From Geopseudomonas sagittaria (GTDB lineage Bacteria; Pseudomonadota; Gammaproteobacteria; Pseudomonadales; Pseudomonadaceae), in contig NZ_FOXM01000012.1 of the NCBI RefSeq assembly GCF_900115715.1, positions 89,110 through 153,109 on the forward strand: a stretch of DNA of 64,000 bases. Reading direction: 5' to 3'. The notes below the pieces were generated by a model, which worked only from the letters and a program-made list of their open reading frames with translations, had not been told where the DNA came from and made no database searches. Shown here one piece after another: positions 29,208 through 40,100 of this stretch. The translations under genes were made by a program, and so were the position numbers. How positions within the stretch are numbered: position 1 is the stretch's first letter; each line of letters begins with the position of its first letter.

Positions 29208-30112
29208 GCCTGGGCCTTGCCCTGCTCGCCGGCGTCGCGCTGGACGTGGCGCTCGGCGAGCCGCGCCGCTGGCATCCGCTGGTGGCCTTCGGCCGCCTGG
29301 CCAATCGACTGGAGGCGCAGTTCAACGGCCACGGTCGCGGCTGGCGCAGCCACGGGGTGAGCGCCTGGTGCCTGGCGGTGCTGCCGCTGACCGCGCTCAG
29401 CTGGCTGCTGGTGCAGCTGCCGCTGCTCGGCGGCCTGCTGGAAATCCTCGCCCTGTACGCCGCGCTGGGCCTGCGCAGCCTGCACGAACACGCCCTGCCG
29501 GTGCTCGATGCCCTGCGCCGCGGCGACCTGCCGGCGGCGCGTGACGGCGTGGCACGGGTGGTCAGCCGCGATACCGCCGCGCTGGACGAGGGCGGCGTGG
29601 CCCGCGCCGCCACCGAGTCGGTGCTCGAGAACGGCAGCGACGCGGTGTTCGCCGCGCTGTTCTGGTTCGCCGTGGCCGGCGCGCCGGGCGTGGTGCTCTA
29701 TCGGCTGAGCAACACCCTCGACGCCATGTGGGGCTACCGCACGCCGCGCTTCGAGCGCTTCGGCTGGGCGGCGGCGCGCATCGACGACGGCCTCAACTAT
29801 GTGCCGGCGCGCCTCACCGCGCTGACCTACGCGCTGCTCGGCCAGACCCGCCGCGCGCTGGCCTGCTGGCGCCGTCAGGCGCCGCAGTGGGACAGCCCCA
29901 ACGCCGGTCCGGTGATGGCCGCCGGCGCCGGCGCGCTGGGCGTCGAGCTGGGCGGCGCGGCCGTCTACCACGGCGAACTCCACCAGCGCCCGCCCCTCGG
30001 CGAGGGCGCGCCGGCGAGTGCCGAGAGCATCGCCGCCGCGCTCAGTCTGCTGCGCCGCGGCGTGCTGCTGTGGCTGGCGCTCGTGCTGCTCGGAGGCTGG
30101 CTGCATGCTTGA
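29204..30112 (+). CDS. cobD: Adenosylcobinamide-phosphate synthase (CobD/CbiB)
   Basis: The 302-residue polytopic membrane protein begins [29 protein letters not shown] and contains the CbiB motifs [27 protein letters not shown] and [36 protein letters not shown]. It attaches (R)-1-amino-2-propanol (or its phosphate) to cobyric acid. The start is GTG overlapping the bluB stop (GTGA), indicating translational coupling. Confidence 0.95.
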   Translation: MSLGLALLAGVALDVALGEPRRWHPLVAFGRLANRLEAQFNGHGRGWRSHGVSAWCLAVLPLTALSWLLVQLPLLGGLLEILALYAALGLRSLHEHALPVLDALRRGDLPAARDGVARVVSRDTAALDEGGVARAATESVLENGSDAVFAALFWFAVAGAPGVVLYRLSNTLDAMWGYRTPRFERFGWAAARIDDGLNYVPARLTALTYALLGQTRRALACWRRQAPQWDSPNAGPVMAAGAGALGVELGGAAVYHGELHQRPPLGEGAPASAESIAAALSLLRRGVLLWLALVLLGGWLHA

Positions 30113-31103
30113 GCACGGTGGCCGTCTGCGCGCCGCGGCGCAGCGCTACGGCATTCCCTTGGGCGACTGGCTGGACCTGTCCACCGCCATCGCCCCCGAA
30201 CCCTGGCCCGTGCCGCCGATGGCCGTCGAGGCCTGGGCGCGCCTGCCGGAAGACGACGACGGCCTGAGCGAGGCCGCCTGCAGCGGCTACGGCGCGGCCA
30301 ACGCGCTGCCGGTGGCCGGCAGCCAGGCGGCGATCCAGGCGCTGCCGCAACTGCTGCCGCCCTGCCGGGTGGGCGTGCTCGAGCCGAGCTATGCGGAGCA
30401 CGCCCAGGCCTGGCAGCGGGCGGGGCATCGGCTGGTCCGCCTGGCCGCCGCCGACATCGAGCGGCGTCTCGACAGTCTCGATGTACTGGTGCTGGCCAAC
30501 CCCAACAATCCCACCGGCGAGCTGTTCGCCGCCGAGCAACTGCTCGACTGGCATGCGCGGCTGTACGCCCGTGGCGGCTGCCTGCTGGTCGACGAGGCGT
30601 TCATCGACTGCACGCCCGAGCACAGCGTGGCGGCCCATGCCGACAAGCCGGGACTGATCGTGCTGCGCTCGTTCGGCAAGTTCTTCGGTCTGGCCGGCGT
30701 GCGTCTGGGTTTCGTGCTGGCCGAGGCGGCGTTACTCGAGCTGCTGGCCGAGCGTCTCGGCCCCTGGACGGTCAGCGGTCCGGCGCGGGCGCTCGGCGTG
30801 CAGGCGCTGGCCGAGTCCAGCGCGGCGGCGCGGCGCCTGCGTGGCCTGCGCCTGCAGGCGGCCGGGCAGCGGCTGGCCGCCTTGCTGTGCGCCCACGGCC
30901 TGGCGCCGGCTGGCGGCACGGCGCTGTTCCACTGGCTGCGCACGCCGCGCGCGGCCGAACTGCACGAGTTTCTCGCCCGCCGCGGCATCCTGGTGCGCCT
31001 GTTCCGCGAGCCGGCCAGCCTGCGCTTCGGCCTGCCGGCGGACGAGGCGGGCTGGCAGCGCCTGGCCCAGGCGCTGGCCGACTATCAGAAGGAATCCCCA
31101 TGA
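30105..31103 (+). CDS. cobC: Threonine-phosphate decarboxylase-like aminotransferase (CobC of Pseudomonas; CobD of Salmonella)
   Basis: The 332-residue class I/II PLP enzyme has [30 protein letters not shown] and [16 protein letters not shown] with the PLP lysine. In cobalamin synthesis this family makes (R)-1-amino-2-propanol phosphate from L-threonine phosphate. It overlaps cobD by 8 nt and cobQ by 4 nt, in a tight cob cluster. Confidence 0.93.
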   Translation: MLEHGGRLRAAAQRYGIPLGDWLDLSTAIAPEPWPVPPMAVEAWARLPEDDDGLSEAACSGYGAANALPVAGSQAAIQALPQLLPPCRVGVLEPSYAEHAQAWQRAGHRLVRLAAADIERRLDSLDVLVLANPNNPTGELFAAEQLLDWHARLYARGGCLLVDEAFIDCTPEHSVAAHADKPGLIVLRSFGKFFGLAGVRLGFVLAEAALLELLAERLGPWTVSGPARALGVQALAESSAAARRLRGLRLQAAGQRLAALLCAHGLAPAGGTALFHWLRTPRAAELHEFLARRGILVRLFREPASLRFGLPADEAGWQRLAQALADYQKESP

Positions 31104-32578
31104 CCACCCTGATGGTGCAAGGCACGACTCTAATGGTGCAGGGCACTACCTCCGACGCCGGCAAGAGCACCCTGGTGACCGCGCTGTGCCGCTGGCTGGC
31201 GCGCCAGGGCGTCGCCGTGGCGCCGTTCAAGCCGCAGAACATGGCGCTCAACTCGGCGGTGACCGCCGATGGCGGCGAGATCGGCCGCGCCCAGGCGGTG
31301 CAGGCCCAGGCCGCCAATCTGGCCCCGCACACCGACATGAACCCGGTGCTGCTCAAGCCGAGCAGCGACATCGGCGCCCAGGTGATCATCCACGGCCGCG
31401 CCGTCACCAGCATGGACGCCGCCGCCTACCACGACTACAAGCGCGTCGCCATGCAGGCGGTGCTCGAGTCGCACCAGCGCCTCAGCGCGCAGTACCCGGT
31501 GGTGATGGTCGAGGGCGCCGGCTCGCCAGCGGAGATCAACCTGCGCGCCGGCGACATCGCCAACATGGGCTTCGCCGAGGCGGTCGACTGCCCGGTGATC
31601 CTCATCGCCGACATCGACAAGGGCGGCGTGTTCGCCCACCTGGTCGGCACCCTGGCACTGCTCAGCGAGTCGGAGCAGGCGCGCGTGCAGGGCTTCGTGA
31701 TCAACCGCTTCCGCGGCGATCTCGCCCTGCTGCAGCCGGGCCTCGACTGGCTGGAGGCGCGCACCGGCAAGCCGGTGCTCGGCGTGCTGCCCTATCTGCA
31801 CGACCTGCACCTGGAGGCCGAGGACGCCATCGACCAGCGTCAGGTGGCCAAGAGTGGCGAGCGGCTCAGGGTGGTGGTGCCGGTGCTGCCGCGGATCAGC
31901 AACCACACCGACTTCGACCCGCTGCGCCTGCATCCGCAGGTGGAGCTGAGTTTCGTCGGCCCCGGCCAGAGCATCCCGCCGGCCGACCTGATCGTGCTGC
32001 CCGGCTCGAAGAGCGTGCGCGCCGACCTGGCGTTCCTGCGCGAGCAGGGCTGGGAGCCGGCGCTGCAGCGCCACCTGCGCTACGGCGGCAAACTGCTCGG
32101 CATCTGCGGCGGGCTGCAGATGCTCGGCGGCGAGATCGCCGACCCGCTCGGCCTGGAAGGCGCGCCGGGCAGCAGCCGCGGCCTCGGCCTGCTGGCGCTG
32201 GACACCGTGCTGGAGGCCGACAAGCAGTTGCGCAACGTGCGCGGCTGCCTGGCGCTGGAGGAGGCCGAGGTGAGCGGCTACGAGATCCACGCCGGGGTCT
32301 GCCGCGGCGCCGCTCTCGAGCGTCCGGCCGTGCGGCTCGACGACGGTCGCGGCGACGGCGCCCTCAGCGCCGACGGCCAGGTGCTCGGCACCTACCTGCA
32401 CGGCCTGTTCGAATCGCCGGCGGCGTGCAGCGCGCTGCTGCGCTGGGCCGGTCTGCGCGAGGTGGTCAGCCCGGACTACCAGGCCCTGCGCGAACGCGAC
32501 ATCGAGCGCCTGGCCGATTTGGTCGAGGCGCACCTGGATACCGCGCGGCTGCGTGAGCTGTGCGGGTTGGCGCCTTGA
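31100..32578 (+). CDS. cobQ: Cobyric acid synthase
   Basis: The 492-residue amidotransferase converts adenosylcobyrinate a,c-diamide to cobyric acid. It shows the P-loop-like [19 protein letters not shown], the [11 protein letters not shown] segment and the glutaminase nucleophile in [13 protein letters not shown]. Oddly, the N-terminus reads [21 protein letters not shown]: the seven residues LMVQGTT are repeated, encoded by two 21-nt units that differ at several third positions. Translation could also begin at the second ATG (31133) in the repeat, giving a normal-length N-terminus. Confidence 0.95.
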   Translation: MTTLMVQGTTLMVQGTTSDAGKSTLVTALCRWLARQGVAVAPFKPQNMALNSAVTADGGEIGRAQAVQAQAANLAPHTDMNPVLLKPSSDIGAQVIIHGRAVTSMDAAAYHDYKRVAMQAVLESHQRLSAQYPVVMVEGAGSPAEINLRAGDIANMGFAEAVDCPVILIADIDKGGVFAHLVGTLALLSESEQARVQGFVINRFRGDLALLQPGLDWLEARTGKPVLGVLPYLHDLHLEAEDAIDQRQVAKSGERLRVVVPVLPRISNHTDFDPLRLHPQVELSFVGPGQSIPPADLIVLPGSKSVRADLAFLREQGWEPALQRHLRYGGKLLGICGGLQMLGGEIADPLGLEGAPGSSRGLGLLALDTVLEADKQLRNVRGCLALEEAEVSGYEIHAGVCRGAALERPAVRLDDGRGDGALSADGQVLGTYLHGLFESPAACSALLRWAGLREVVSPDYQALRERDIERLADLVEAHLDTARLRELCGLAP

Positions 32579-32649
32579 CCGCGCCGCCGCTTGTCGCGCC
32601 GGTCCCGGAAGCGGGGCCGGGGGTGAGGGCCTGCGGGCGTGACCTGTCC

Positions 32650-32688
32650 ACCCTCACCCCAGCCCTCTCCCGCCGGCGGGAGAGGGAG
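32650..32688. repeat. REP-like GAGAGGG palindromic repeat, copy 1
   Basis: CCCTCACCCCAGCCCTCTCC followed by a GC-rich loop and GGGAGAGGG forms a hairpin in the 177-bp cobQ-cobP gap. Related copies occur at 37046, 37128 and 44033. Confidence 0.7.
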
Positions 32689-32755
32689 CGATCCGCCGCC
32701 AGTCCGTTGAAATGCACGATTGCCCCCACCCCTGAATCGACAGAGACGAACCTCA

Positions 32756-33277
32756 ATGCTTGAACTGATCCTCGGCGGCGCCCGCTCCGGCAAGAGCCGT
32801 CTGGCCGAACGCCTGGCCCTGGAGTCCGGCCTGGCGGTGACCTACGTCGCCACCGCGCAGGCCGGCGACGGCGAAATGGGCGCGCGCATTGCCCATCACC
32901 AGTCCCGGCGTCCGGCCGACTGGGCGCTGGTGGAGGAGCCGATCCAGCTGATGCAGGCGTTGAGCGACCACGCGGCGGAAAACCGCTGTCTGCTGGTCGA
33001 CTGCCTGACCCTGTGGCTGACCAATCTGCTATGCCTTGATGAGGGCGCACAGCTTGCCAAGCAGCGCGACGCCTTGCTGCAGCGCATTGGCGAGCTGCCC
33101 GGACGCATCATCCTGGTCAGCAACGAGACTGGCCTGGGGGTGGTGCCGCTGGGTGAGTTGACCCGTCGCTATGTCGACGAGGCCGGCTGGTTGCATCAGG
33201 CGCTGGCCGAACGGGCGCAGCGGGTTACTTTCTGTGTGGCAGGGCTGCCCATGGTTCTGAAGGGGGAGTCCCTATGA
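32756..33277 (+). CDS. cobP: Adenosylcobinamide kinase / adenosylcobinamide-phosphate guanylyltransferase
   Basis: The 173-residue bifunctional enzyme (CobU in Salmonella) starts [21 protein letters not shown] with its P-loop, followed by [25 protein letters not shown] (containing the histidine guanylylated during catalysis) and [13 protein letters not shown]. It phosphorylates adenosylcobinamide and then makes adenosylcobinamide-GDP. It overlaps cobT by 4 nt. Confidence 0.95.
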   Translation: MLELILGGARSGKSRLAERLALESGLAVTYVATAQAGDGEMGARIAHHQSRRPADWALVEEPIQLMQALSDHAAENRCLLVDCLTLWLTNLLCLDEGAQLAKQRDALLQRIGELPGRIILVSNETGLGVVPLGELTRRYVDEAGWLHQALAERAQRVTFCVAGLPMVLKGESL

Positions 33278-34329
33278 GCGAATACTGGTGGCAGGCGCCC
33301 TGCCAACCGACCGACCACGTGGCGCGGCAGAAGGCCGTGCAGCGCCAGGCGCGACTGACCAAACCGGCCGGTGCGCTGGGCCGCCTAGAGCAGCTGGCCA
33401 TCGACCTGGCCGCGCTGCAGGGCCGCGAGTGCCCGCACCTTGAACAGCCGTGGATCGCCGTGTTCGCCGGTGACCATGGGGTGGTCGAGGAGGGCGTTTC
33501 CGCCTATCCGCAGGCGGTCACCCGGCAGATGCTGCACAACTTCGTCGCCGGTGGCGCGGCGATCAGCGTGCTGGCCCACCAGCTGCACGCCCGCCTGGAG
33601 GTGATCGATCTGGGCACCGCCGGCGACGGCGAACCGCTGGGTGGCGTGCACAGCTACGCCCTCGGCCCCGGCACCGCCAACTTCACCCGCGAGCCGGCGA
33701 TGAGCGCCGAGCAGTGCCACGCGGCGCTGGCCGCCGGTCGCGCCAGCGTCGAGCGCGCGCGCCAGGTCCACGCCGGACTGTACATCGGCGGCGAGATGGG
33801 CATCGGCAACACCACCGCCGCGGCGGCGCTCGGCTGCGCGCTGCTCGACCTGCCGGCGCTGGCGCTGACCGGCGCCGGCACCGGACTGGACGAGGCGGGG
33901 GTGACGCACAAGCAGCGGGTGATCGACAGCGCCCTGCTGCTGCACCGCCACGATTGCAGCGAGCCGCTGGAGGCGCTGCGTCGCCTGGGGGGCTTCGAGA
34001 TCGCCGCGCTCACCGGCGCCTTCGTCGCCTGCGCCCAGTACGGCCTGCCGGTGCTGGTCGACGGCTTCATCACCAGCGTTGCCGCGCTCTGTGCGGTGCG
34101 CCTGAACCCCGGCTGCCGGCCGTGGCTGCTGTTCGGCCACCGCAGCGCCGAGCCGGGGCATGCCCTGGTGCTGCAGTCGCTCAAGGGCGAGCCGCTGCTC
34201 GACCTCGGCCTGCGCCTGGGCGAGGGCAGCGGCGCGGCGCTGGCGGTGCCGCTGCTGCGCCTGGCCTGCAGCCTGCACGGCGGCATGGCCACCTTCGCCG
34301 AGGCGCAGGTGAGCGACAGGCCGTCATGA
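33274..34329 (+). CDS. cobT: Nicotinate-nucleotide--dimethylbenzimidazole phosphoribosyltransferase
   Basis: The 351-residue protein matches CobT (Salmonella numbering): [37 protein letters not shown], and [14 protein letters not shown] near the C-terminus containing the catalytic glutamate. It forms alpha-ribazole phosphate from nicotinate mononucleotide and DMB, directly using the BluB product. In the aerobic pathway nomenclature this enzyme is CobU. Confidence 0.96.
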   Translation: MSEYWWQAPCQPTDHVARQKAVQRQARLTKPAGALGRLEQLAIDLAALQGRECPHLEQPWIAVFAGDHGVVEEGVSAYPQAVTRQMLHNFVAGGAAISVLAHQLHARLEVIDLGTAGDGEPLGGVHSYALGPGTANFTREPAMSAEQCHAALAAGRASVERARQVHAGLYIGGEMGIGNTTAAAALGCALLDLPALALTGAGTGLDEAGVTHKQRVIDSALLLHRHDCSEPLEALRRLGGFEIAALTGAFVACAQYGLPVLVDGFITSVAALCAVRLNPGCRPWLLFGHRSAEPGHALVLQSLKGEPLLDLGLRLGEGSGAALAVPLLRLACSLHGGMATFAEAQVSDRPS

Positions 34330-34892
34330 TTGTCGACCTGTTGCGCCACGGCGAGACCGAACGGGGCGGCGGCCTGCGCGGGCGCATCGACGATGCGCTG
34401 ACCGAGCGCGGCTGGCAGCAGATGCGCGCGGCGCTGGACCCTGACGCGCGCTGGCAGCGGGTGGTCAGCTCGCCGCTGCAGCGCTGCGCCGCCTTCGCCC
34501 GCGAGCTGGCCGCTCGGCACGCGCTGCCGCTGCAGCTGGAAGACGGCCTGCGCGAGCTGGACTTCGGCGCCTGGGACGGCCGCAGCGCCGCCGAGCTGAT
34601 GCAGACCGACGCCGAGGCGCTGGGCCTGTTCTGGAACGACCCCTACGCCTTCACCCCGCCGGACGGCGAGCCGCTGAGCGCTTTCGAGGCGCGCGTGCTC
34701 GAAGCCATCGAGCGGCTGCATGAACAGTTCGCCGGCGAGCAGGTGCTGCTGGTCACCCACGGCGGGGTGATGCGCCTGCTGCTGGCCCGCGCCCGCGGCC
34801 TGCCGCGCAGCGATCTCATGCAGGTCGAGGTGGGCCACGGCGCCCTGCAGCGCCTGCGGGTGAGCGAGGGGCTGGTGCTGGTCGAGGGCTGA
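34326..34892 (+). CDS. cobC: Alpha-ribazole phosphatase (histidine phosphatase family)
   Basis: The 188-residue protein has the histidine phosphatase motif [28 protein letters not shown] and [12 protein letters not shown]. In the cobalamin pathway this family removes phosphate from alpha-ribazole 5'-phosphate (Salmonella CobC). It overlaps cobT by 4 nt. In P. aeruginosa the next gene is the cobalamin synthase cobV; here that gene is 10.7 kb away. Confidence 0.88.
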   Translation: MIVDLLRHGETERGGGLRGRIDDALTERGWQQMRAALDPDARWQRVVSSPLQRCAAFARELAARHALPLQLEDGLRELDFGAWDGRSAAELMQTDAEALGLFWNDPYAFTPPDGEPLSAFEARVLEAIERLHEQFAGEQVLLVTHGGVMRLLLARARGLPRSDLMQVEVGHGALQRLRVSEGLVLVEG

Positions 34893-34919
34893 ACGCCGGT
34901 GGCCGGCGCATAGGCGTGT

Positions 34920-35138
34920 TCAGCCGCTGTGCTTGGTTGTCGTGTCGGTCGCGCTGCGCGCGCATTCGGGACACAGGCAGCTGCGGCCGCGGGCCTCCTC
35001 AGGAACGCGCTCCAGCGCCTGGCGGTCGATCCTGGCCGAGAAGCACCAACAGGGCTGGTCGCGGTTCGCCGGGTCGGCCTGGCCGCACTGATTGGGGCGG
35101 CCGCACAGCGGGCAGTACAGCGGGTCGGGGCTGGGCAT
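34920..35138 (-). CDS. Small cysteine-rich protein (CWC-type)
   Basis: The 72-residue protein has eight cysteines, arranged as CPLCGRPNQCGQ, CWC and CLCPEC, which fits the cysteine-rich CWC family and suggests zinc binding. The function is unknown. The open frame is longer upstream, but the ATG at 35138 puts the conserved CPLCG near the N-terminus. It points opposite to the cob genes. Confidence 0.7.
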   Translation of the reverse strand: MPSPDPLYCPLCGRPNQCGQADPANRDQPCWCFSARIDRQALERVPEEARGRSCLCPECARSATDTTTKHSG

Positions 35139-35202
35139 GGGTTGCGGGCTGCAGGGGGAAGACCGGGGCAGCATGCTGGGCTGGCCCGACCTTGGCAAGC
35201 CT

Positions 35203-37011
35203 TCAGCCGCGTGCCTGCAGCCAGGCGCGCCAGCCGCCGCAGGCGGTGATGTCCTCGGCGCCCTCCAGGCCGTAGGCATCGCAGATGAAGCCGGTTTCCC
35301 AGCGGCCGTCCGCTAGCTCGACCTTGCCCAGGCCCAGCGGCGCCGGGATGCCGGTGAGGAAGGAGCCGAGTTCCGTGCTCGGCAGTTCCCACACCTCGAC
35401 CTCGATGGCCGCGCCGCCCTCGGCCACGCGCAGCATGCCCGGGCGCAGCGGCGGGCCGCCGGCCAGGGCATAGAGCTTGTAATGCGGTGCGCTGCGGGTG
35501 GCCTCGACCAGCCGGCCGCCGCGCTGGCGCAGTTGCCAGTTGAGCGGCAGGCCATCGAGGTGCGCGCCGCACACCACCACCCGCGCCTTGTCGTGGCGCG
35601 CCGGCCCGGCCGGTGCCGGCAGCTGCAGCGCGCGGCCGCCGGCCAGCGGCAGGGCGTGTTGGCGCTGCACAGCATCGGCCAGACCGAGCAGGTACTGGTC
35701 GGTGAAGGCGCGGCCGAACAGGGTCACGCCCCACGGCAGGCCGTTGGCCATGACCCCGGTCGGTACCGCCACCGCCGCGTAGTCGAGCAGGTTCATGAAG
35801 TTGGTGTAGTAGCCCAGCTCGGCGTTGCGCAGCACCGGCTCGGCGTGCAGCTCGGCCAGCGTCACTGGGCGGCCGATGGTCGGGGTGAGCACGCAGTCCA
35901 GTTCGGCCATGGCGCGGTCGCAGATCGCCTTGATCGCCTGCAGGCGGTACTGGGCGCGGAACGCCTCCACCGCCGTGGCCCCCGGCGCCTTGGCCAGCAC
36001 GGCGCGGATCACCGGCAGCACCGCCTCGGGGTTCGCCTCCAGCAGTTCGCCGGCCACGCTGTAGCGCTCGGCGACCCAGGGGCCCTCGTAGAGCAGGCGC
36101 GCGGCCTCGAGGAAGGGCGCAAAGTCGACCTCCACCGACGTGCCGCCGAGGGCCTCCAGCTGGCGCACGGCGGCGGCGAACTGCAGCGGACCTTCGCTGC
36201 AGCCGAAGAACCGCAGGTCCTGGGCGCGCGGTACGCCGAAGCGGAACGGTCGCGGCGTGCCGAAGGCCGAAGCTTCGTTCCACAGCGGGTTGGCGCGGCT
36301 GTAGTCGTCGCGCGGATCGAGCCTGGCGGTCAGCGCCAGCAGCGCACTGGCCTCGCGGGCGGTGGCGGTGAAGTAGGTGACGCAGTCCAGGGTGCGACAG
36401 GCCGGCACCACCCCGGCGGTGGAGATCAGCCCCTTGCTGGCCTTGAGGCCGACCAGGTTGTTCAGCGCCGCCGGCACCCGGCCGGAACCGGCGGTATCGG
36501 TGCCGAGGGCGAAGCTGGCCACGCCGAGGGCCACGGCCAGCGAGGAGCCGGAGCTGGAGCCGCCGGAGGGATAGTCCGGGTGCAGGCTGTTGCGGCACGC
36601 GCCGTACGGCGAGCGGGTGCCGTTGAGGCCGGTGGCGAACTGGTCGAGGTTGGTCTTGCCCAGCGGTATGGCGCCGAGGGCGATCAGCTGCTCGACGAGG
36701 GTCGCGCTGCTTTCCGGAACGTAAGCGAAGGCCGGGCAGGCGGCGGTGGTCGGCATGCCAGCCAGGTCGATGTTGTCCTTGATGGCGAAGGGCACGCCGT
36801 ACAGCGGCAGCTCCGCCGGACTCTTGCCGTCGAGGGCGGCCAGATAGGGCTCGATTTCCTCGGCGGACAGCAGGTGGATGAACAGCCGGTACTCGGGATT
36901 GAGCGCTTCGGCTTTGGCGCGCAGGGATGCGATCAGCCCGCGTGGGGTGGTGCGGCCATCCAGGTAGGCGGCGCGCAGGGCGTCGAGGCGCAGGTCGAAT
37001 TCGTGGGGCAT
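35203..37011 (-). CDS. atzF: Allophanate hydrolase
   Basis: The 602-residue protein has an amidase-signature domain (residues about 20-440) with the Ser-cis-Ser-Lys triad in PFAIKDN, PSGGSSSGSS and TDTAGSGRVPA, and the AtzF-type C-terminal domain (VVVCGAHLDGLPLNWQL..GWRAWLQARG). It hydrolyses allophanate to ammonia and CO2. It is the last step of both the urea amidolyase and guanidine carboxylase routes. ATG 37017 lies two codons upstream; 37011 is preferred because GGAG is then 8 nt away. Confidence 0.93.
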   Translation of the reverse strand: MPHEFDLRLDALRAAYLDGRTTPRGLIASLRAKAEALNPEYRLFIHLLSAEEIEPYLAALDGKSPAELPLYGVPFAIKDNIDLAGMPTTAACPAFAYVPESSATLVEQLIALGAIPLGKTNLDQFATGLNGTRSPYGACRNSLHPDYPSGGSSSGSSLAVALGVASFALGTDTAGSGRVPAALNNLVGLKASKGLISTAGVVPACRTLDCVTYFTATAREASALLALTARLDPRDDYSRANPLWNEASAFGTPRPFRFGVPRAQDLRFFGCSEGPLQFAAAVRQLEALGGTSVEVDFAPFLEAARLLYEGPWVAERYSVAGELLEANPEAVLPVIRAVLAKAPGATAVEAFRAQYRLQAIKAICDRAMAELDCVLTPTIGRPVTLAELHAEPVLRNAELGYYTNFMNLLDYAAVAVPTGVMANGLPWGVTLFGRAFTDQYLLGLADAVQRQHALPLAGGRALQLPAPAGPARHDKARVVVCGAHLDGLPLNWQLRQRGGRLVEATRSAPHYKLYALAGGPPLRPGMLRVAEGGAAIEVEVWELPSTELGSFLTGIPAPLGLGKVELADGRWETGFICDAYGLEGAEDITACGGWRAWLQARG

Positions 37012-37045
37012 GGTCATTTCTCCGGTACGGCGGCGGGGCGACTGG

Positions 37046-37084
37046 CCCTCACCCCCGACCCCTGTCCGGCGGGCGGGCGAGGGG
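37046..37084. repeat. REP-like repeat, degenerate copy 2a
   Basis: CCCTCACCCCCGACCCCTGT is followed by a GGCGGGCGGGCGAGGGG arm. It is a decayed version of the repeat at 32650 and lies upstream of the allophanate hydrolase gene. Confidence 0.5.
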
Positions 37085-37127
37085 CGTGTTCGTGTTGTGC
37101 CTGACACTCCAGGCTGGCTGCGGTCTG

Positions 37128-37166
37128 CCCCCTCTCCCCGCGGGGGAGAGGGCTGGGGTGAGGGGG
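37128..37166. repeat. REP-like repeat, copy 2b
   Basis: CCCTCTCCCC and GGGGAGAGGG form a hairpin, then CTGGGGTGAGGG. It is inverted relative to copy 1, abuts the carboxylase stop codon and pairs with copy 2a. The two may form a BIME-like unit between the two genes. Confidence 0.65.
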
Positions 37167-40100
37167 TCAGGCCTCCTCGAGCACCACCACGCGCTGGCCG
37201 GCGCGCACCGGCGAGCCGGGCTGCACGCGGACCTCGCGGACCACGCCGCCGACCGGGGCGGTGAGGGGGATCTCCATCTTCATCGACTCGAGGATCACCA
37301 GCACGTCGCCGGCCGCGACCGTCTCGCCCTCGCTCACCTGCACCTGCCAGAGGTTGCCGGCGATATGGCTGTCGATGCCATGCTGGCCGTGGCCGAGGGG
37401 CGCGTCCTCGCCGAGGTCGGCGCCGACTTCCTCCACCTCGAAGTGCGCCTGGCCGGAGTCGATCCAGCGCTGGCGCTCGGCGGCGAAGGCGCCGCGCTGA
37501 TGGCTGCGGAAGGCGGCGATGCCCTCGGCCTCGTCCTGCAGGAACTGCTGGTAGTCGGCCAGTGCCAGCTCGCTGTCCTCGATGCGCAGTTCGAAGCGGC
37601 CGAGCGGGAAGTCGCGGCGGATACGCAGCAGTTCCTCCGCGCTCACCGGGTAGAAGCGGATCTGGTCGAAGAAGCGCAGCAGCCACGGCTTGCCGCGGAA
37701 CGCTGCGACCTCGCGGTAGCGGTTCCACATCTGCAGGGTGCGGCCGACGAACTGGTAGCCGCCGGGGCCTTCCATGCCGTACACGCACATGTAGGCGCCA
37801 CCGATGCCCACCGAGTTCTCCGCGGTCCAGGTGCGCGCCGGGTTGTACTTGGTGGTGACCAGGCGGTGGCGCGGGTCAAGCGGGGTGGCCACCGGTGCGC
37901 CCAGATATACGTCGCCGAGGCCCATCACCAGGTAGCTGGCGTCGAACACCGTGCGATGCACCTCGTCGAGGTTGGGCAGGTCGTTGATGCGGCGGATGAA
38001 CTCCAGGTTGCTCGGGCACCAGGGCGCGTCCTTGCGCACCGTGGTCATGTACTTGTCGATGGCCAGTTGGCAGGCCGGATCGTCCCAGGACAGCGGCAGG
38101 TGGACGATGCGCGACGGCACCTTGAGATCCTGCGCGCCACACACCGCGTCCCACAGGCCGGCGACCGTCTCCAGCAGCACGGCCAGCGGCAGGGTTTCCG
38201 GCTGGTAGTGGACCTGCAGCGAGCGGATGCCAGGCGTCAGGTCGATCACGCCGGCGAGGTCCTTCGCCTCCAGCGCCTGCATCAGCGCGTGGCCGCGGAA
38301 GCGCAGCACCAGATCCAGCTCCGGCGCGCCGATCTCCAGCAGCAGGTGGGTGTCGCCGGACAGGCGGGCGACCAGGCGGGTGTCGTCCGCGCCGATGTCC
38401 AGCACGATGGGCGACTGCGGCGCGATTGCCTGCCACTCGACCGCCGCCGGCGCGAGATCCGCGCACTCTTCACGGCGCGCCCGTGCCAGTTCGCGCGCGG
38501 TGTCGAGGCTCACCGGCACGAAGCGCACCTTGTCGCCGGCCTTGAGCTGGCCGAGCTGCCAGAGGTCGGCCTCGATCACCGTCACCGGGCAGACGAAGCC
38601 GCCCAGGCTCGGGCCGTCCGGGCCGAGGATCACCGGCATGTCGCCGGTGAAGTCCACCGCGCCGATGGCGTAGGGGTTGTCGTGGATATTCGACGGGTGC
38701 AGGCCAGCCTCGCCGCCGCTGTCGCGCACCCACTCCGGCTTCGGGCCGATCAGGCGCACGCCGGTGCGGCTGGAGTTGAAGTGCACCTCCCAGTCGGTGG
38801 CGAGGAAGGTGTCGATGTAGGCCGGGGTGAAGTATTCCGGCGCGCCGTGCGGGCCGTAGATCACGCGGATCTGCCGCACGGCCGGTAGTTCGCCGCACAG
38901 CTCGGCGGCCAGCGCAGCGCCGGCGCTGACATCGGCCAGCGGGGCGAGGTGCAGCACGTCGCCGGCGCGCAGGGCGCGGCCGCCGTGGCCGCCGAACTGG
39001 CCGAGGGTGAAGGTGCTCTTGCTGCCCAGATAGTCCGGCAGCTGCAGGCCGCCGCGTAGGGTCAGGTAGCTGCGCGCGCCGGCACCATTAATGGTACCGA
39101 GGCTCAGGGTGCTGCCGGCCTTGATCAGTAGCGCGGTGTGCATGGGCTGCTCGACGCTGTCGAGCTGCACGGGAATGACCGCGCCGGTCACCGCCACCAC
39201 TGCGTCGGTGTTGAAGCGCAGCAGCGGCCCGCTCATGGTGATTTCCAGGCCGGCGGCGCCCTCCGGGTTGCCGAGCAGGCGGTTGCCGAGGCGCAGGGCG
39301 CGGTCGTCCATCGGCCCCGACGGCGGCACGCCGACCGCCCAGTAGCCGAGGCGGCCGGGGTAGTCCTGCACCGTGGTCTGGGTGCCGGCGCTGAGTACCT
39401 CGAAGGTCGTGGCCCGGTAGCTCAGGCCTTCCAGGCAGCGGGTCCAGGGATTGCCGGAGGCAAAAGGCGCATCGGCCAAGATCTGCCGCAGGTAGTCGCG
39501 GTTGGATTCCACCCCGTACAGCACTGAGTCGGCCAGCGCCTGGTCCAGCGCGGCGCGGGCCTGCTCGCGGTCCGCCGCCCAGGTGATGACCTTGGCGATC
39601 ATCGGGTCGAAGTAGGGCGGGATCTCGCAGCCGGCCTCGACCCAGGTGTCGATGCGCAGGCGCTGGCCGTCTGCTTCGGGAAAGGCCACGGCGGTGAGCA
39701 GGCCGGGGCTGGGCTGGAAGTCGCGGCCCGGGTCTTCGGCGTACAGGCGTGCCTGGATCGCGTGGCCGCTGGGCTTGAGGCCCTTGGCCAGTTCGGCCAG
39801 CGGCGCCAGCGTGCCGGCGGCCAGCTCGATCATCCAGCGCACCAGGTCGACGCCCCACACCTGCTCGGTGACGCCGTGCTCGACCTGCAGGCGGGTGTTC
39901 ACTTCGAGGAAGTAGAAGCGCCCGGCCTCGCTGTCGTAGACGAACTCGACGGTGCCGGCGCTGCGGTAGTTCACCGCCTTGGCCAGCTTGATCGCCGCCG
40001 CGCACAGCTCCTCGGCCATGCCGGCCGGCAGGTTGGGCGCCGGGGTTTCCTCCAGCACCTTCTGGTTGCGGCGCTGCACCGAGCAGTCGCGCACGCCGAG

